DNA of 64,000 nucleotides from Brumimicrobium sp. Lineage in GTDB: Bacteria > Bacteroidota > Bacteroidia > Flavobacteriales_D > Crocinitomicaceae. Positions 43,418-52,178 of this stretch are shown piece by piece. The stretch covers positions 186,001 to 250,000 of the forward strand of contig JAMLGZ010000001.1 in the NCBI GenBank assembly GCA_023957385.1. The letters are read 5' to 3'. The position numbers were made by a program, and so were the translations under genes. Numbering within the stretch: the stretch's first letter is position 1; each line of letters begins with the position of its first letter. Under the pieces are notes generated by a model. It saw only the letters and a list, made by a program, of their open reading frames with translations, did no database searches and was not told the origin of the DNA.

Positions 43418-44181
43418 TGGAGTTAAACTTTCAAAAGAACGGGAGCGGAAAACCTTTCATTATTTTGCATGGGTTATTTGGGTCTTTGGATAACTGGAAA
43501 ACACATGCCAAAACCTTAGGTGAATATTTTGAAATGTATTTGATTGACCAACGAAATCATGGAAAATCTCCTTGGAGTGATGAGTTTAGCTACGATTTAA
43601 TGGCCGATGATTTACAAGAATTTGTATTAAAACATAATTTAAAAGATTTTATTCTATTAGGGCATTCCATGGGAGGAAAAACAGCTATGCGTTACACCCA
43701 GAAATATCCAGAATTGATAGATAAACTCATCATTGTAGATATGGGGATTAAACAGAATGTAGCCTCTCACAATGAAATCATACAAGGATTAAAATCCATT
43801 GATCTAAGTCAGATTCATTCTCGTCAAGAAGCAGATGAAGCCTTAGGAAAATATATCAATTCTACTGTGTTAAGACAGTTTTTACTTAAAAATCTACATT
43901 GGAAGGAAAGAAATCAGTTGGCTTGGTATATCAATTTACCTGTTTTAGCTGATAAATACGAGGCAATACTAGAAGCAACACCCAAAGAAGAGGTGCTAAT
44001 TAATACCTTATTCATCAATGGAGGATTATCAGATTATATATTACCTGAAGATAAACCAAGCATCTTGGAGGTATTCCCTTTAGCCGAATTTTATACCATT
44101 GAAAATGCTGGGCATTGGATACACGCTGATCAACCCGAAGCTTTTATACAAAAGGTATTAGAGTATTCATTGGGAATGTAA
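43417..44181 (+). CDS. Alpha/beta-fold hydrolase (YbfF-like esterase)
   Basis: A 254-residue cytoplasmic alpha/beta hydrolase. The oxyanion segment ILHGLFGSLDNW, the nucleophile elbow GHSMGGKTAM (Ser), and a C-terminal His in ENAGHWIHADQPE are present; the catalytic acid is probably the Asp in NGGLSDYIL. It is close to the YbfF esterase group acting on short acyl esters or acyl-CoA. It is coupled to pdxJ, an arrangement I know from other Bacteroidota, though the link to vitamin B6 synthesis is unexplained. Confidence 0.88.
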   Translation: MELNFQKNGSGKPFIILHGLFGSLDNWKTHAKTLGEYFEMYLIDQRNHGKSPWSDEFSYDLMADDLQEFVLKHNLKDFILLGHSMGGKTAMRYTQKYPELIDKLIIVDMGIKQNVASHNEIIQGLKSIDLSQIHSRQEADEALGKYINSTVLRQFLLKNLHWKERNQLAWYINLPVLADKYEAILEATPKEEVLINTLFINGGLSDYILPEDKPSILEVFPLAEFYTIENAGHWIHADQPEAFIQKVLEYSLGM

Positions 44182-44199
44182 ATATGAATGATTATCTTG

Positions 44200-45321
44200 T
44201 TAATTTTCTGTATATAGTATATCAGCCTCATACCTATTTCCTATAGTTTCAGCATAAAAAACTCCTTTATCCATTATCAGTTTTATAATTTCGGCCGCAT
44301 CCTCTGGAGGAATCCCAAAATGGTTGATACTTGCACATAAAAAGAGGTAATTTTCACGCATTGTGAAGTAATACGCATCTGTGTTATTATTTTCTGAAAG
44401 GATAAAATTATATAATTCAGGTTGATTATTTTTTGTGATTTCTGCAATAATAGCATTTATGTAAACAGTACCCGCTTCAGGTTGGTATTTAATTTCGAAG
44501 CGTAATTTACGATCTTTCAATACCCAAGTATTATATCCCATCCGACAAGTATCTACCTGAAATCTAGCATAGCGAATTGCTTTTTCAACAAAAGAAACTA
44601 CTTGCTTGTTTTTTTCTGTATTTTGAGATTCAGAATGTATCTCAAAGTCAGGTAGCTTCACTTCCGTACCACAACGAACACAATATTTAAAATCGTCTAT
44701 AAAATTACGATGAACTGGTGTATGACAACCTGGACATGCGATAACTGCTTTATATAGATTTTCATACGTATATGCCACATTTATAGTACCTACAATGTAA
44801 TTCAACCAAATAGCATAGCCATAATCATCTTCATTATTCTCCATAAATACATTCATTCCAATAATGACACCGTTAGCGTCTATCAAAGGACCACCACTGT
44901 TTTCCGGAGTAATTTTTGCACTTGTTCTAATATAAGCTATTCCATTCCGTAAGCGATTTTTTTTAGACAGTGTCCCCACAGAAGCAGTAAATTCTTCTCC
45001 ATAGGCATATCCAAGAGCTATGGAAGGAGCCTTTTCCACAATAATTGAATTGATACTACCTACAGGATAATTTAATGGTTTTATACTTTGAGATAATTTG
45101 ATAACAGCAATATTCCAAACAGGGTCTATATAAAGTACTCTTGCCGCTTGATTTTCAATATAAGAACCTTCTACAGTAACAACCCAGTAATCTTCAACTA
45201 AATCATGAGTAGTTATAACATATTCATATTCATGGTAATAAAATCCTGAACCTCGTTTTTCACCTGCTAGGATTTGAACCACAAACTTTTTAGCAAACTG
45301 TATAGCCTCAGCTGTATTCAT
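44200..45321 (-). CDS. Trypsin-like protease homolog with zinc ribbon, catalytic residues lost (copy B)
   Basis: The 373-residue paralog of the protease at 46823. Three parts are visible: an HtrA/trypsin-like domain (1-185), a four-cysteine zinc ribbon (about 193-216, CPGCHTPV and CVRCGTEV) and a C-terminal alpha/beta domain (about 230-373). Compared with copy A, catalytic His40 is Asp with a His one place earlier (THDLVED), Asp70 is Asn (PVWNIAV), and the GNSGGP nucleophile loop reads ENSGGP with Ser142 kept. It is therefore probably a pseudoprotease. It is the last gene of a five-gene operon and overlaps the partner gene upstream by four bases. Confidence 0.87.
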   Translation of the reverse strand: MNTAEAIQFAKKFVVQILAGEKRGSGFYYHEYEYVITTHDLVEDYWVVTVEGSYIENQAARVLYIDPVWNIAVIKLSQSIKPLNYPVGSINSIIVEKAPSIALGYAYGEEFTASVGTLSKKNRLRNGIAYIRTSAKITPENSGGPLIDANGVIIGMNVFMENNEDDYGYAIWLNYIVGTINVAYTYENLYKAVIACPGCHTPVHRNFIDDFKYCVRCGTEVKLPDFEIHSESQNTEKNKQVVSFVEKAIRYARFQVDTCRMGYNTWVLKDRKLRFEIKYQPEAGTVYINAIIAEITKNNQPELYNFILSENNNTDAYYFTMRENYLFLCASINHFGIPPEDAAEIIKLIMDKGVFYAETIGNRYEADILYTEN

Positions 45322-46811
45322 GATTGTTTATTTTTTTGTAGTGAAATAGTTAAGGGTAACATTAATTCACAAAGACTCATACAAAAGTCGTAAACTGAAT
45401 TATAGTTTAAATCTGAAATAGTATAATCAATCAATTCTGAAGAAGTATCTTTATTATTTTCATGGATTGCATGAAAATAATTCTTTACATAAACTTCTTG
45501 AGGAATACCGTTTTCATTTAAAGCATTATCTGGCAAAATCCCAAGCTCTTTAAAGTAATCGGCATGGATTACCATAAGTTCTAAATGACAAATACCTCTT
45601 AGGAAATAAGAAATTTGAAAGTTATGGAGCAAATAAATCATGGCAGATTCTAGTAGATATAGGCTGTAATCAACTTGTCCTCGTTTTGATGCATTTTTTG
45701 CAGCATTCACAATAAAATCATATCCGAATCCTTCAGATGCCTCTTCGTAAGAGAATTTCTTATATACTTGAAATGTTGAGGTTACACGTACGAAAGATGC
45801 TTTTAACTGCTCATCAGAGATAACCTTTATTGCCTCCATTTCCTTCATGGACAGTTTATAAAGTTCGTCCACACTATATCCTTTTCTAATCTCTACTCTA
45901 TATAACGGATTATCTACCTTATACAAAAGAGATCTCAACGGATCAATGGGTCCGCACAAATACATGATTCGTCGGATTAACAACCCCGGCAAATAAGTAT
46001 TCATATTTTTAAAATCCTTTTGTTGGTGAGCATCCAAGAAACTGGTTATTTCTCCAATCCATTTTCTAGTGTAAAAACACTTTGTTTCAACCTCTTTCTC
46101 AGGTAAGGAGATTCTGAGTGACTCATCGAAAGGTAGTACATCCTTTTTAAACTCTTTTTGTAGAAGATATTGAACATCCTCTACACCATATACAAGTTCT
46201 ATAAATGCTTCTATCAATGTTTCTGGACTAATAGCCGTAGTACGTAGGTTCAGTACATTCACAATTTCATCCTCATTTTGTATAGCTATACGACAATATC
46301 TCATACCGTCGTTTCGATATATAAGCCGTTTCATTAAATAGGGATCATTCTCTTTTTTACGGGCAATAAGTGTGGATGCATGCAACACTTTTCCATCAAA
46401 GAAACCTTCAACTTTACAGAGTTCGTGTATGATCTCAAAAGACAAGGTTTCATCCTCTCTAACGGTGTATTTTACATTAGTTTTCTCTTTATTTTGGAGA
46501 AAAAACAATATTCCTTCAAGGGCCGAATTATAATTTTCTAAATCTGCAAAAGTCCAAAAGAGTCCATACGCTGTATTTTGTTTCTCTGATTTAAGATATG
46601 CGGGATAAGATCCAAGCTGAATACCTGTTAATTCTGGAAGCGGAAGGTACTCGAATTCACTTGGAGAAGTATCTAAAATAGGACCTTTGTAAAGATTTTG
46701 ATTCTTGCTTGTATCATTATGGTTTTCCCCTTGCTGGATTTTATCAGACGTCTCAACTAAAAAGCCTTTAGTAGTATCTTCTTCCTTACTAAATAGTGAT
46801 TTCCATTTCAT
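45318..46811 (-). CDS. Protease-partner protein, copy B (unknown family)
   Basis: A 497-residue soluble protein, paralogous to the protein at 47942. After a polar 60-residue leader, the region about 75-230 has the sequence pattern of small alpha/beta domains like YbjN or type III chaperones (LENYNSALEGILFFL, FDGKVLHASTLIARK, LMKRLIYRNDGMRYCRIAI). The C-terminal half is helical, with ICHLELMVIHADYFKELGI and the end DFCMSLCELMLP, which match the paralog. No enzyme motif or membrane segment was found. It sits directly upstream of the inactivated protease copy, as its paralog sits upstream of the active one. Confidence 0.75.
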   Translation of the reverse strand: MKWKSLFSKEEDTTKGFLVETSDKIQQGENHNDTSKNQNLYKGPILDTSPSEFEYLPLPELTGIQLGSYPAYLKSEKQNTAYGLFWTFADLENYNSALEGILFFLQNKEKTNVKYTVREDETLSFEIIHELCKVEGFFDGKVLHASTLIARKKENDPYLMKRLIYRNDGMRYCRIAIQNEDEIVNVLNLRTTAISPETLIEAFIELVYGVEDVQYLLQKEFKKDVLPFDESLRISLPEKEVETKCFYTRKWIGEITSFLDAHQQKDFKNMNTYLPGLLIRRIMYLCGPIDPLRSLLYKVDNPLYRVEIRKGYSVDELYKLSMKEMEAIKVISDEQLKASFVRVTSTFQVYKKFSYEEASEGFGYDFIVNAAKNASKRGQVDYSLYLLESAMIYLLHNFQISYFLRGICHLELMVIHADYFKELGILPDNALNENGIPQEVYVKNYFHAIHENNKDTSSELIDYTISDLNYNSVYDFCMSLCELMLPLTISLQKNKQS

Positions 46812-46822
46812 AATTACCTCTT

Positions 46823-47932
46823 TTATGTGTCAAGAAACACCGTTGGTTCAACTCCAAAATGGTCTCTGAGTATTTGAAAATAATCATCACATTTCTCAAA
46901 AATATGTCTAAAAATATCGTGACATTCTTGTGCTGTTATTTCCATATTTGGAATAGCAGCCGAGATATATACGTTTCCTTGTACGGTAAAGAAGTAATAC
47001 AAATCATCATTATCATTCTCACGCAACATATATTCGTATAAATCTCCAATATTCTCCTTAGGAATTTCTCCCATAGTTCCATCAACATAGATTGTATATT
47101 TGTGTGGCTGGTAGAAGATGTTGATAGTTGTATCTCCAAACGTCAATGTCCATCGATTTTCTCCGTTCCTACACTCTATTGGTGAACATCTCATCAATTC
47201 TAAGGCCTTTTCAATAACAGATGCTACATCTCCTTTAACCTCTGTGATAGTCTCTTGTTGATTACCAGGTAATTCTACTTCAGTACCACAATTCATACAA
47301 TACTTTTCCATATCTACACAGCCTTCAAAAACAGGAACTAGACATGAAGGACAGACAGTTGTAGTTGCTCCTCTGAACTGTAAACAGGTGTTTAATGCTT
47401 CATTAATATAGCTATATGGTAGTGCAAATCCAATATTATTCGCATGATCAATAATAAAGGTATTCATTCCTATAATTTTACCATTCAAATTAATTAAAGG
47501 TCCTCCGCTATTTCCAGGATTTATTGGCGTATCAGTCTGAAAATAAGTCATACCTTCGTACTTGCGGTTATTTCTACTAATTACTCCTTGTGTAGCTGAG
47601 TAAGTAAGCCCAAATGGATGTCCAATAGCGATCACAGAATCACCCTCTCTAACTAATATCTCTTGTTTCGTTAATAAACTTTCTTGAACTCCAATTGGCG
47701 TTTCTATCTGAAGAAATGCAATATCCCAACGAGGATGCGTGAAAATTACTTTAGCAGATTGACTATCTATTAATTCGCCTCTTACAGTTACCACCCAATT
47801 TCCTTTAATAACATGATAATTGGTTGCAATTAATTGGTGCTCGGCAATAAAGAATCCTGTTCCTGTTGAGCTCCCTGTGGCAATTTGTACCACATACGAG
47901 CGGTATTTTTCAATAATATCTTGTGCGTTCAT
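46823..47932 (-). CDS. Trypsin-like serine protease with zinc ribbon and C-terminal alpha/beta domain (copy A)
   Basis: A 369-residue S1-family protease without signal peptide, so probably cytoplasmic. The triad is intact: H40 (ATNYHVI), D70 (HPRWDIAFL) and S142 (PGNSGGPL). Substrate-pocket segments GHPFGLTYSATQGVIS and NNIGFALPYSYI resemble HtrA, but there is no PDZ domain. A zinc ribbon follows (C194, C197, C212, C215). Residues 230-369 form an alpha/beta domain (WTLTFGDTTINIFY, IYVDGTMGEIPKENIGDLY) with a YbjN/CesT-like pattern. Flanked by two paralogous partner genes, with gaps of 9 and 11 bases. Target unknown. Confidence 0.88.
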   Translation of the reverse strand: MNAQDIIEKYRSYVVQIATGSSTGTGFFIAEHQLIATNYHVIKGNWVVTVRGELIDSQSAKVIFTHPRWDIAFLQIETPIGVQESLLTKQEILVREGDSVIAIGHPFGLTYSATQGVISRNNRKYEGMTYFQTDTPINPGNSGGPLINLNGKIIGMNTFIIDHANNIGFALPYSYINEALNTCLQFRGATTTVCPSCLVPVFEGCVDMEKYCMNCGTEVELPGNQQETITEVKGDVASVIEKALELMRCSPIECRNGENRWTLTFGDTTINIFYQPHKYTIYVDGTMGEIPKENIGDLYEYMLRENDNDDLYYFFTVQGNVYISAAIPNMEITAQECHDIFRHIFEKCDDYFQILRDHFGVEPTVFLDT

Positions 47933-47941
47933 ATAAAAAGT

Positions 47942-49249
47942 TTATTCGTAAATAGATAACATCTTAGAAGTTGAAGTACAAAGACTCATGCAGAAAGTCA
48001 ACTTATTTGTATAATCGATACTTGAATAATCAAAAACTATTGGATCTGGGGATAATTCTTTATGCTTGTCCACCACTTCTTTGATATAAGATTCTACAAA
48101 ATCTTTTTTGAAAACCCCATTATTATCTATTAACTCAGGAGAGATTATATCCAATTCTTGAAAGAAATCTTCGTGTATTAACATCATCTCTAAATGGTAA
48201 ATTTTATTGATTATATTGAGTGTGTTATAATCAAATAACAAACAGCCGAAGGTATATTCTGTGAGATATAAAGCGTGACTATGGAAATTATTATTTTGTA
48301 AATATTTGATCATATCTATTCCCCAATCTAAGCTCTCTTTGATACTTTTAAAATTCATGACATTTCCTTTATGAAAAGAATCTCGTGTACGATAGAGACA
48401 TGCTTTAAATTCTTGCTCAGGAATATTTTGAATTTCATGAATTTTTTGAATCATTTGACTCATAAGAGTTGATTGTGGCTGTGTTCCATCTTGAGAATTA
48501 ATCCAATATGAACTTGAAATCTCTATCAGTTTTTCTTCTAGAAATGACTTAGGTGCACATAAATAAGAAATTCTTGTAACCAGCGTTAAGAGAATATACA
48601 CGTTATAATTAGCAAGATCAGGTCTATTAAAGGTATTCAGATATTGAAGTGTTTCTGTTATCCATTTTTGTGCATACTTGTATTTTAAATCTATCTCTTG
48701 TTCAGGAATTTGTAGTTTTAATGAGCTATCGGCTTCAGATACAGCATTTCCAAAATTTAAAATAAGGAAATCGTCTAATTCATCAGCTAATAATAATAAT
48801 TCTCTCAAGCCATAATAGATAACATCTGGTTTAAGCATTTGCACGGTATAGCTCATAATGGCTGATAGAGTTTTATCAGTTTTTAAAGCAATACGAGAAA
48901 ACAACAATCCTTGATTCCTATCTAGTAGTTTACGCATTACAATGGAACTAGCTTTCTCTAATTTAGTAATAACAGCTGATGCATAAAATCGATTTCCATC
49001 AAAGCTTCCTGTTAATTTAGCTGAACCTTGATACATTTCAAAAGAAAGTGAACCATTCTCATTTGAGATTATTTGTAAGTTACCTTCGTTTTCATCCTTT
49101 AAATAAAAAAGGATATTTTCTACACCTTGGAAATAATTCTGTGCATCAAAATCCTCCCACGCTTGATTATACGCTTCAAGTTGTTTTCTGTTCTTGTTGT
49201 TGTCACAATATGCACCAAATTTTAGGGCTGACACATCACTCATTATCAT
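47942..49249 (-). CDS. Protease-partner protein, copy A (unknown family)
   Basis: A 435-residue soluble protein with no membrane segment. Residues about 35-165 show the same YbjN/chaperone-like pattern as copy B (NYFQGVENILFYL, FDGNRFYASAVITKLE, MRKLLDRNQGLLFSRIAL). The helical second half includes IYHLEMMLIHEDFFQELDI and the end KLTFCMSLCTST. Copy A lacks the polar N-terminal leader of copy B. The start may be the first or third codon (MIMSD). It lies nine bases upstream of the active protease and 43 bases after the small membrane protein. I do not recognise the family. Confidence 0.75.
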   Translation of the reverse strand: MIMSDVSALKFGAYCDNNKNRKQLEAYNQAWEDFDAQNYFQGVENILFYLKDENEGNLQIISNENGSLSFEMYQGSAKLTGSFDGNRFYASAVITKLEKASSIVMRKLLDRNQGLLFSRIALKTDKTLSAIMSYTVQMLKPDVIYYGLRELLLLADELDDFLILNFGNAVSEADSSLKLQIPEQEIDLKYKYAQKWITETLQYLNTFNRPDLANYNVYILLTLVTRISYLCAPKSFLEEKLIEISSSYWINSQDGTQPQSTLMSQMIQKIHEIQNIPEQEFKACLYRTRDSFHKGNVMNFKSIKESLDWGIDMIKYLQNNNFHSHALYLTEYTFGCLLFDYNTLNIINKIYHLEMMLIHEDFFQELDIISPELIDNNGVFKKDFVESYIKEVVDKHKELSPDPIVFDYSSIDYTNKLTFCMSLCTSTSKMLSIYE

Positions 49250-49292
49250 ATATTTATAACAAATTAATTGGATTTATACTTTTATTCGCTCC

Positions 49293-49631
49293 CTAATAAT
49301 CATCATCATCTTCTAAAGCTGCTTCATCTATCTCTCGTATAAGTTCGTCATCTTTATCGAATAATTTTTTGGTTTCCATTTCTTTAATTTCTTCCTCAGT
49401 AAAGAAGGGATTATCAGGATTTAGTTCGCTTATTGTGCCATCTTGATATAATTTTAATGTAATATATCTCCCTACTATAAAAATTACTGTAAGAACTAAG
49501 GAGAATAGAAAAGCATAGTCTTGAAATATTCTCACATCAGTAAAAAATCTAAATAAAAGATAAAGTACAATAAACAATACGAAACCAATCCCAATGTTCT
49601 TAATTAATGGTTTTTTAAAGAATTCATTCAT
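49293..49631 (-). CDS. Small two-helix membrane protein, 112 aa
   Basis: A protein with two hydrophobic helices (about 11-28, GIGFVLFIVLYLLFRFF, and 38-55, LFSLVLTVIFIVGRYI) and an acidic cytoplasmic tail of about 55 residues that ends EDDDDY. It is the first gene of the protease/partner operon. The ATG at 49631 was chosen; the frame extends two codons further to a TTG. No family recognised. A membrane link for the protease system is possible, but unproven. Confidence 0.72.
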   Translation of the reverse strand: MNEFFKKPLIKNIGIGFVLFIVLYLLFRFFTDVRIFQDYAFLFSLVLTVIFIVGRYITLKLYQDGTISELNPDNPFFTEEEIKEMETKKLFDKDDELIREIDEAALEDDDDY

Positions 49632-49829
49632 AAGCAATTATTTTTTTGTAAAGGTAGGGGATGTATAGTATTACACAATCCCCAAAAAAGGGGAGAGCCT
49701 TGCTCATAATCTAAGCTTGATTATTGAAATTATGTGTAAAAAGAACTTAGGTTAAAATGATTGAATGAGATTTCTCATTCTGATATTCGTGTTACAAAAT
49801 TACCTATCCCAATAAGGGATATAAATAAA

Positions 49830-49853
49830 AAAGGGACTATTTCTAGTCCCTTT
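49830..49853. terminator. Terminator between the OmpA/PorE-like gene and the protease operon region
   Basis: AAAGGGACTA, loop TTTC, TAGTCCCTTT flanked by A- and T-rich sequence. It lies 20 bases after the stop of the minus-strand OmpA-like gene. The remaining 180 bases up to 49631 hold nothing else clear. Confidence 0.85.
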
Positions 49854-49872
49854 TCAATTCTATTTATAAGAT

Positions 49873-51987
49873 TTATTTATTCTCAGTTTTCTCAGTTGGA
49901 GTCTCATTTGATTGACCTGGCTTATAATCCATTCTCACTACATCTGCTTCCGTTCTACGGTTAAACTGGTGGAGTTTCTCAAATAATTCCTTATCTGATT
50001 TTTGGAATTTATTAATATAAGCTTCAGTTAATTTAATTGGTTCATAGTCACCTACTGGTTTCTTAGCATAATAAACCCCATCTTTTAAATAAACTGTACG
50101 AGGAGCATTCTCACCCATACCAACAGCAACTAATCTATTTGGATCAACACCTTTTTCTTTCACTAAGTAATCTACACAAGACTGAGCTCTTCGTTTTGCA
50201 AGATCTTCGTTAGATTTAGCAGAACCACGAGAGTCTGTGTGAGAAAGTAGCTTCAACACCATTCCAGGATACTCGTTTAATAGTTCAACTACATAATTTA
50301 AAGAGTCTTTAGAATTAATAACTCCGTCGATTACTTGTAGTACTGCTGAACCTAAATCGTAACGAACCTCTGGAAGAACGATTGGAGTTTTTGGAAGTAA
50401 ACTCATCTCTAAGATAAAGTTTTGGTCGTATTCCAATCCTTTGGTAGAAAAAGATTCTACGTTATCACTTTCGTGGAATCCTTCTTTAGGTAATACTTTT
50501 ACAGTATATTCAGATTCTTCATTGATAAATCTATCTCCATCTGGTTTTTTGTCCCAGAAAATAACTCCATCTTTATTAGTAACTCCAGTAAATTTACCAC
50601 CACCAACGGTAGTCACCTCTACTGTTGCTCCAGCAATTTTAGTATCTTCTCCTACTTCGGAAACGATTACTTTTAAATCAAATAAGTTTGGAGGTAATTT
50701 ATAAGACCATATATCAGGAAGGTTATTATTTCCTTTTGAACCAGTTCTGTTAGATGTAAAGAAACCATTTTTAGAATCAATTTCTGTCAAATGATAATCA
50801 TCAGCATCTGAGTTAAGCGGTGTTCCTAAGTTCTTAACATCTGTAAATTTCTTTGGATCATCCGTTTTTGTTGCACGATACAAATCTAAACCACCTAATC
50901 CTTGGCGACCATTTGAAGAGAATAGTAAATCTCCATTTAATGCATACGTTGGGAATAACTCATCGCCTGGGGTGTTAATCTCTGCACCTAAGTTAACTGG
51001 AGCACTCCATGATTTACCTCTTTTATCATATTGAGTAAACCAAAGATCTTTTCCACCAAAACCACCTGGTAAATCAGAAGCAAAAATTAAGGTTGTACCA
51101 TCTTCGTTTGGAAGTGGATGACCTACACTAATAGTATCACTTGATGCCAACATAATTCTTTCAGGCATAGAAAATTTTTGTCCTTTTTTCTCTGCCGTCC
51201 AAATTTGGCAACCTAAATCTTTTTTCTTAATGGTTGGACATCTTGTGAAATATACATTTCTAAATCTTCCATCAAATACGAGTGTACCTTCACTCCAATT
51301 TGTGTTTAAGCTATCCATTTCAAATAACTTAGGAGCTTGCCAATTACCACTTCTGTCTTTTTCTACTTCCCAAATATTGAAGAAACCTTCGCCAGTAATT
51401 GGATCTTTCCCATTTGTTGTTGGAGCTGGTCGAGTAGAACCAAAAACAATAGCATCACCTCTACGACTTGCAATAGCTGGTGCCATGTCCATACCAACAT
51501 CATTAATTTTTGTTTCAGATTGAACAGTATAACGAGTTCTGTTTTCCTTCATTACTACTGCTTTTTGAAGAGCTGCTAATGCATTCTTTGCTTGCTCATC
51601 TCCAGGCACCAATTTCAAGAAACTCTCATAATTTTCTTTTGCCTTATCATATTTTGCCTGCTGTTTATATTGTTCAGCTAATCTAAAATATACATACGGA
51701 TTCTTGTCAGCATACTTTAAATCAATTGCTCTTTGATACCACTCAATCGCTTTATCTATATTAAAGGCTCTATCATAAGAATACCCAGCCTCATACGCTA
51801 GTTTTGATTTCAAGGCTAATGCTTTATCATTCTTTGGAGAAGTCTTATTGTATGCTGCTACTGCGAGTTCTGCAGCTTCAAAATATTTTCCACTCTCATA
51901 AGATGCTTCTGCTTTTGCAACAGAAGATGACTGTGCAAAAGTCAAAGTTGTAAAAAGAAGAGATACTAATAGTAATTTACCTTTCAT
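49873..51987 (-). CDS. PorE-like OmpA-family protein (TPR, WD40-like, CRD, OmpA domains)
   Basis: An exported protein of 704 residues. Signal peptide MKGKLLLVSLLFTTLTFAQ. Then tetratricopeptide repeats (about 25-150, AIEWYQRAIDLKYADKNPYV), a PD40/WD40-like propeller (about 160-430; TLIFASDLPGGFGGKDLWF, LLFSSNGRQGLGGLDLY), a carboxypeptidase-regulatory-like domain (about 440-530), and a C-terminal OmpA peptidoglycan-binding domain (about 555-690; LKLLSHTDSRGSAKSNEDL, AKRRAQSCVDYL). This order is that of PorE, the T9SS subunit that ties the outer-membrane machine to murein. Homologs of related OmpA proteins outside T9SS exist, so the role is probable, not certain. Confidence 0.85.
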   Translation of the reverse strand: MKGKLLLVSLLFTTLTFAQSSSVAKAEASYESGKYFEAAELAVAAYNKTSPKNDKALALKSKLAYEAGYSYDRAFNIDKAIEWYQRAIDLKYADKNPYVYFRLAEQYKQQAKYDKAKENYESFLKLVPGDEQAKNALAALQKAVVMKENRTRYTVQSETKINDVGMDMAPAIASRRGDAIVFGSTRPAPTTNGKDPITGEGFFNIWEVEKDRSGNWQAPKLFEMDSLNTNWSEGTLVFDGRFRNVYFTRCPTIKKKDLGCQIWTAEKKGQKFSMPERIMLASSDTISVGHPLPNEDGTTLIFASDLPGGFGGKDLWFTQYDKRGKSWSAPVNLGAEINTPGDELFPTYALNGDLLFSSNGRQGLGGLDLYRATKTDDPKKFTDVKNLGTPLNSDADDYHLTEIDSKNGFFTSNRTGSKGNNNLPDIWSYKLPPNLFDLKVIVSEVGEDTKIAGATVEVTTVGGGKFTGVTNKDGVIFWDKKPDGDRFINEESEYTVKVLPKEGFHESDNVESFSTKGLEYDQNFILEMSLLPKTPIVLPEVRYDLGSAVLQVIDGVINSKDSLNYVVELLNEYPGMVLKLLSHTDSRGSAKSNEDLAKRRAQSCVDYLVKEKGVDPNRLVAVGMGENAPRTVYLKDGVYYAKKPVGDYEPIKLTEAYINKFQKSDKELFEKLHQFNRRTEADVVRMDYKPGQSNETPTEKTENK

Positions 51988-52178
51988 TATAAGTATTTTT
52001 TAAAGTTAGTATAAATGGTAAAGTGCTTATAATCAATGATTAATGTGATTTATTAAGCATAGTTTACACATTTAGCACGTAAAAATAGACTTTTTTTTAT
52101 TAATCGATACATTTTTGATAAAAATGTTTTGATTTTCATTGTATTAAAAATAATTATAAAACCTCATAATCAAAAAAT

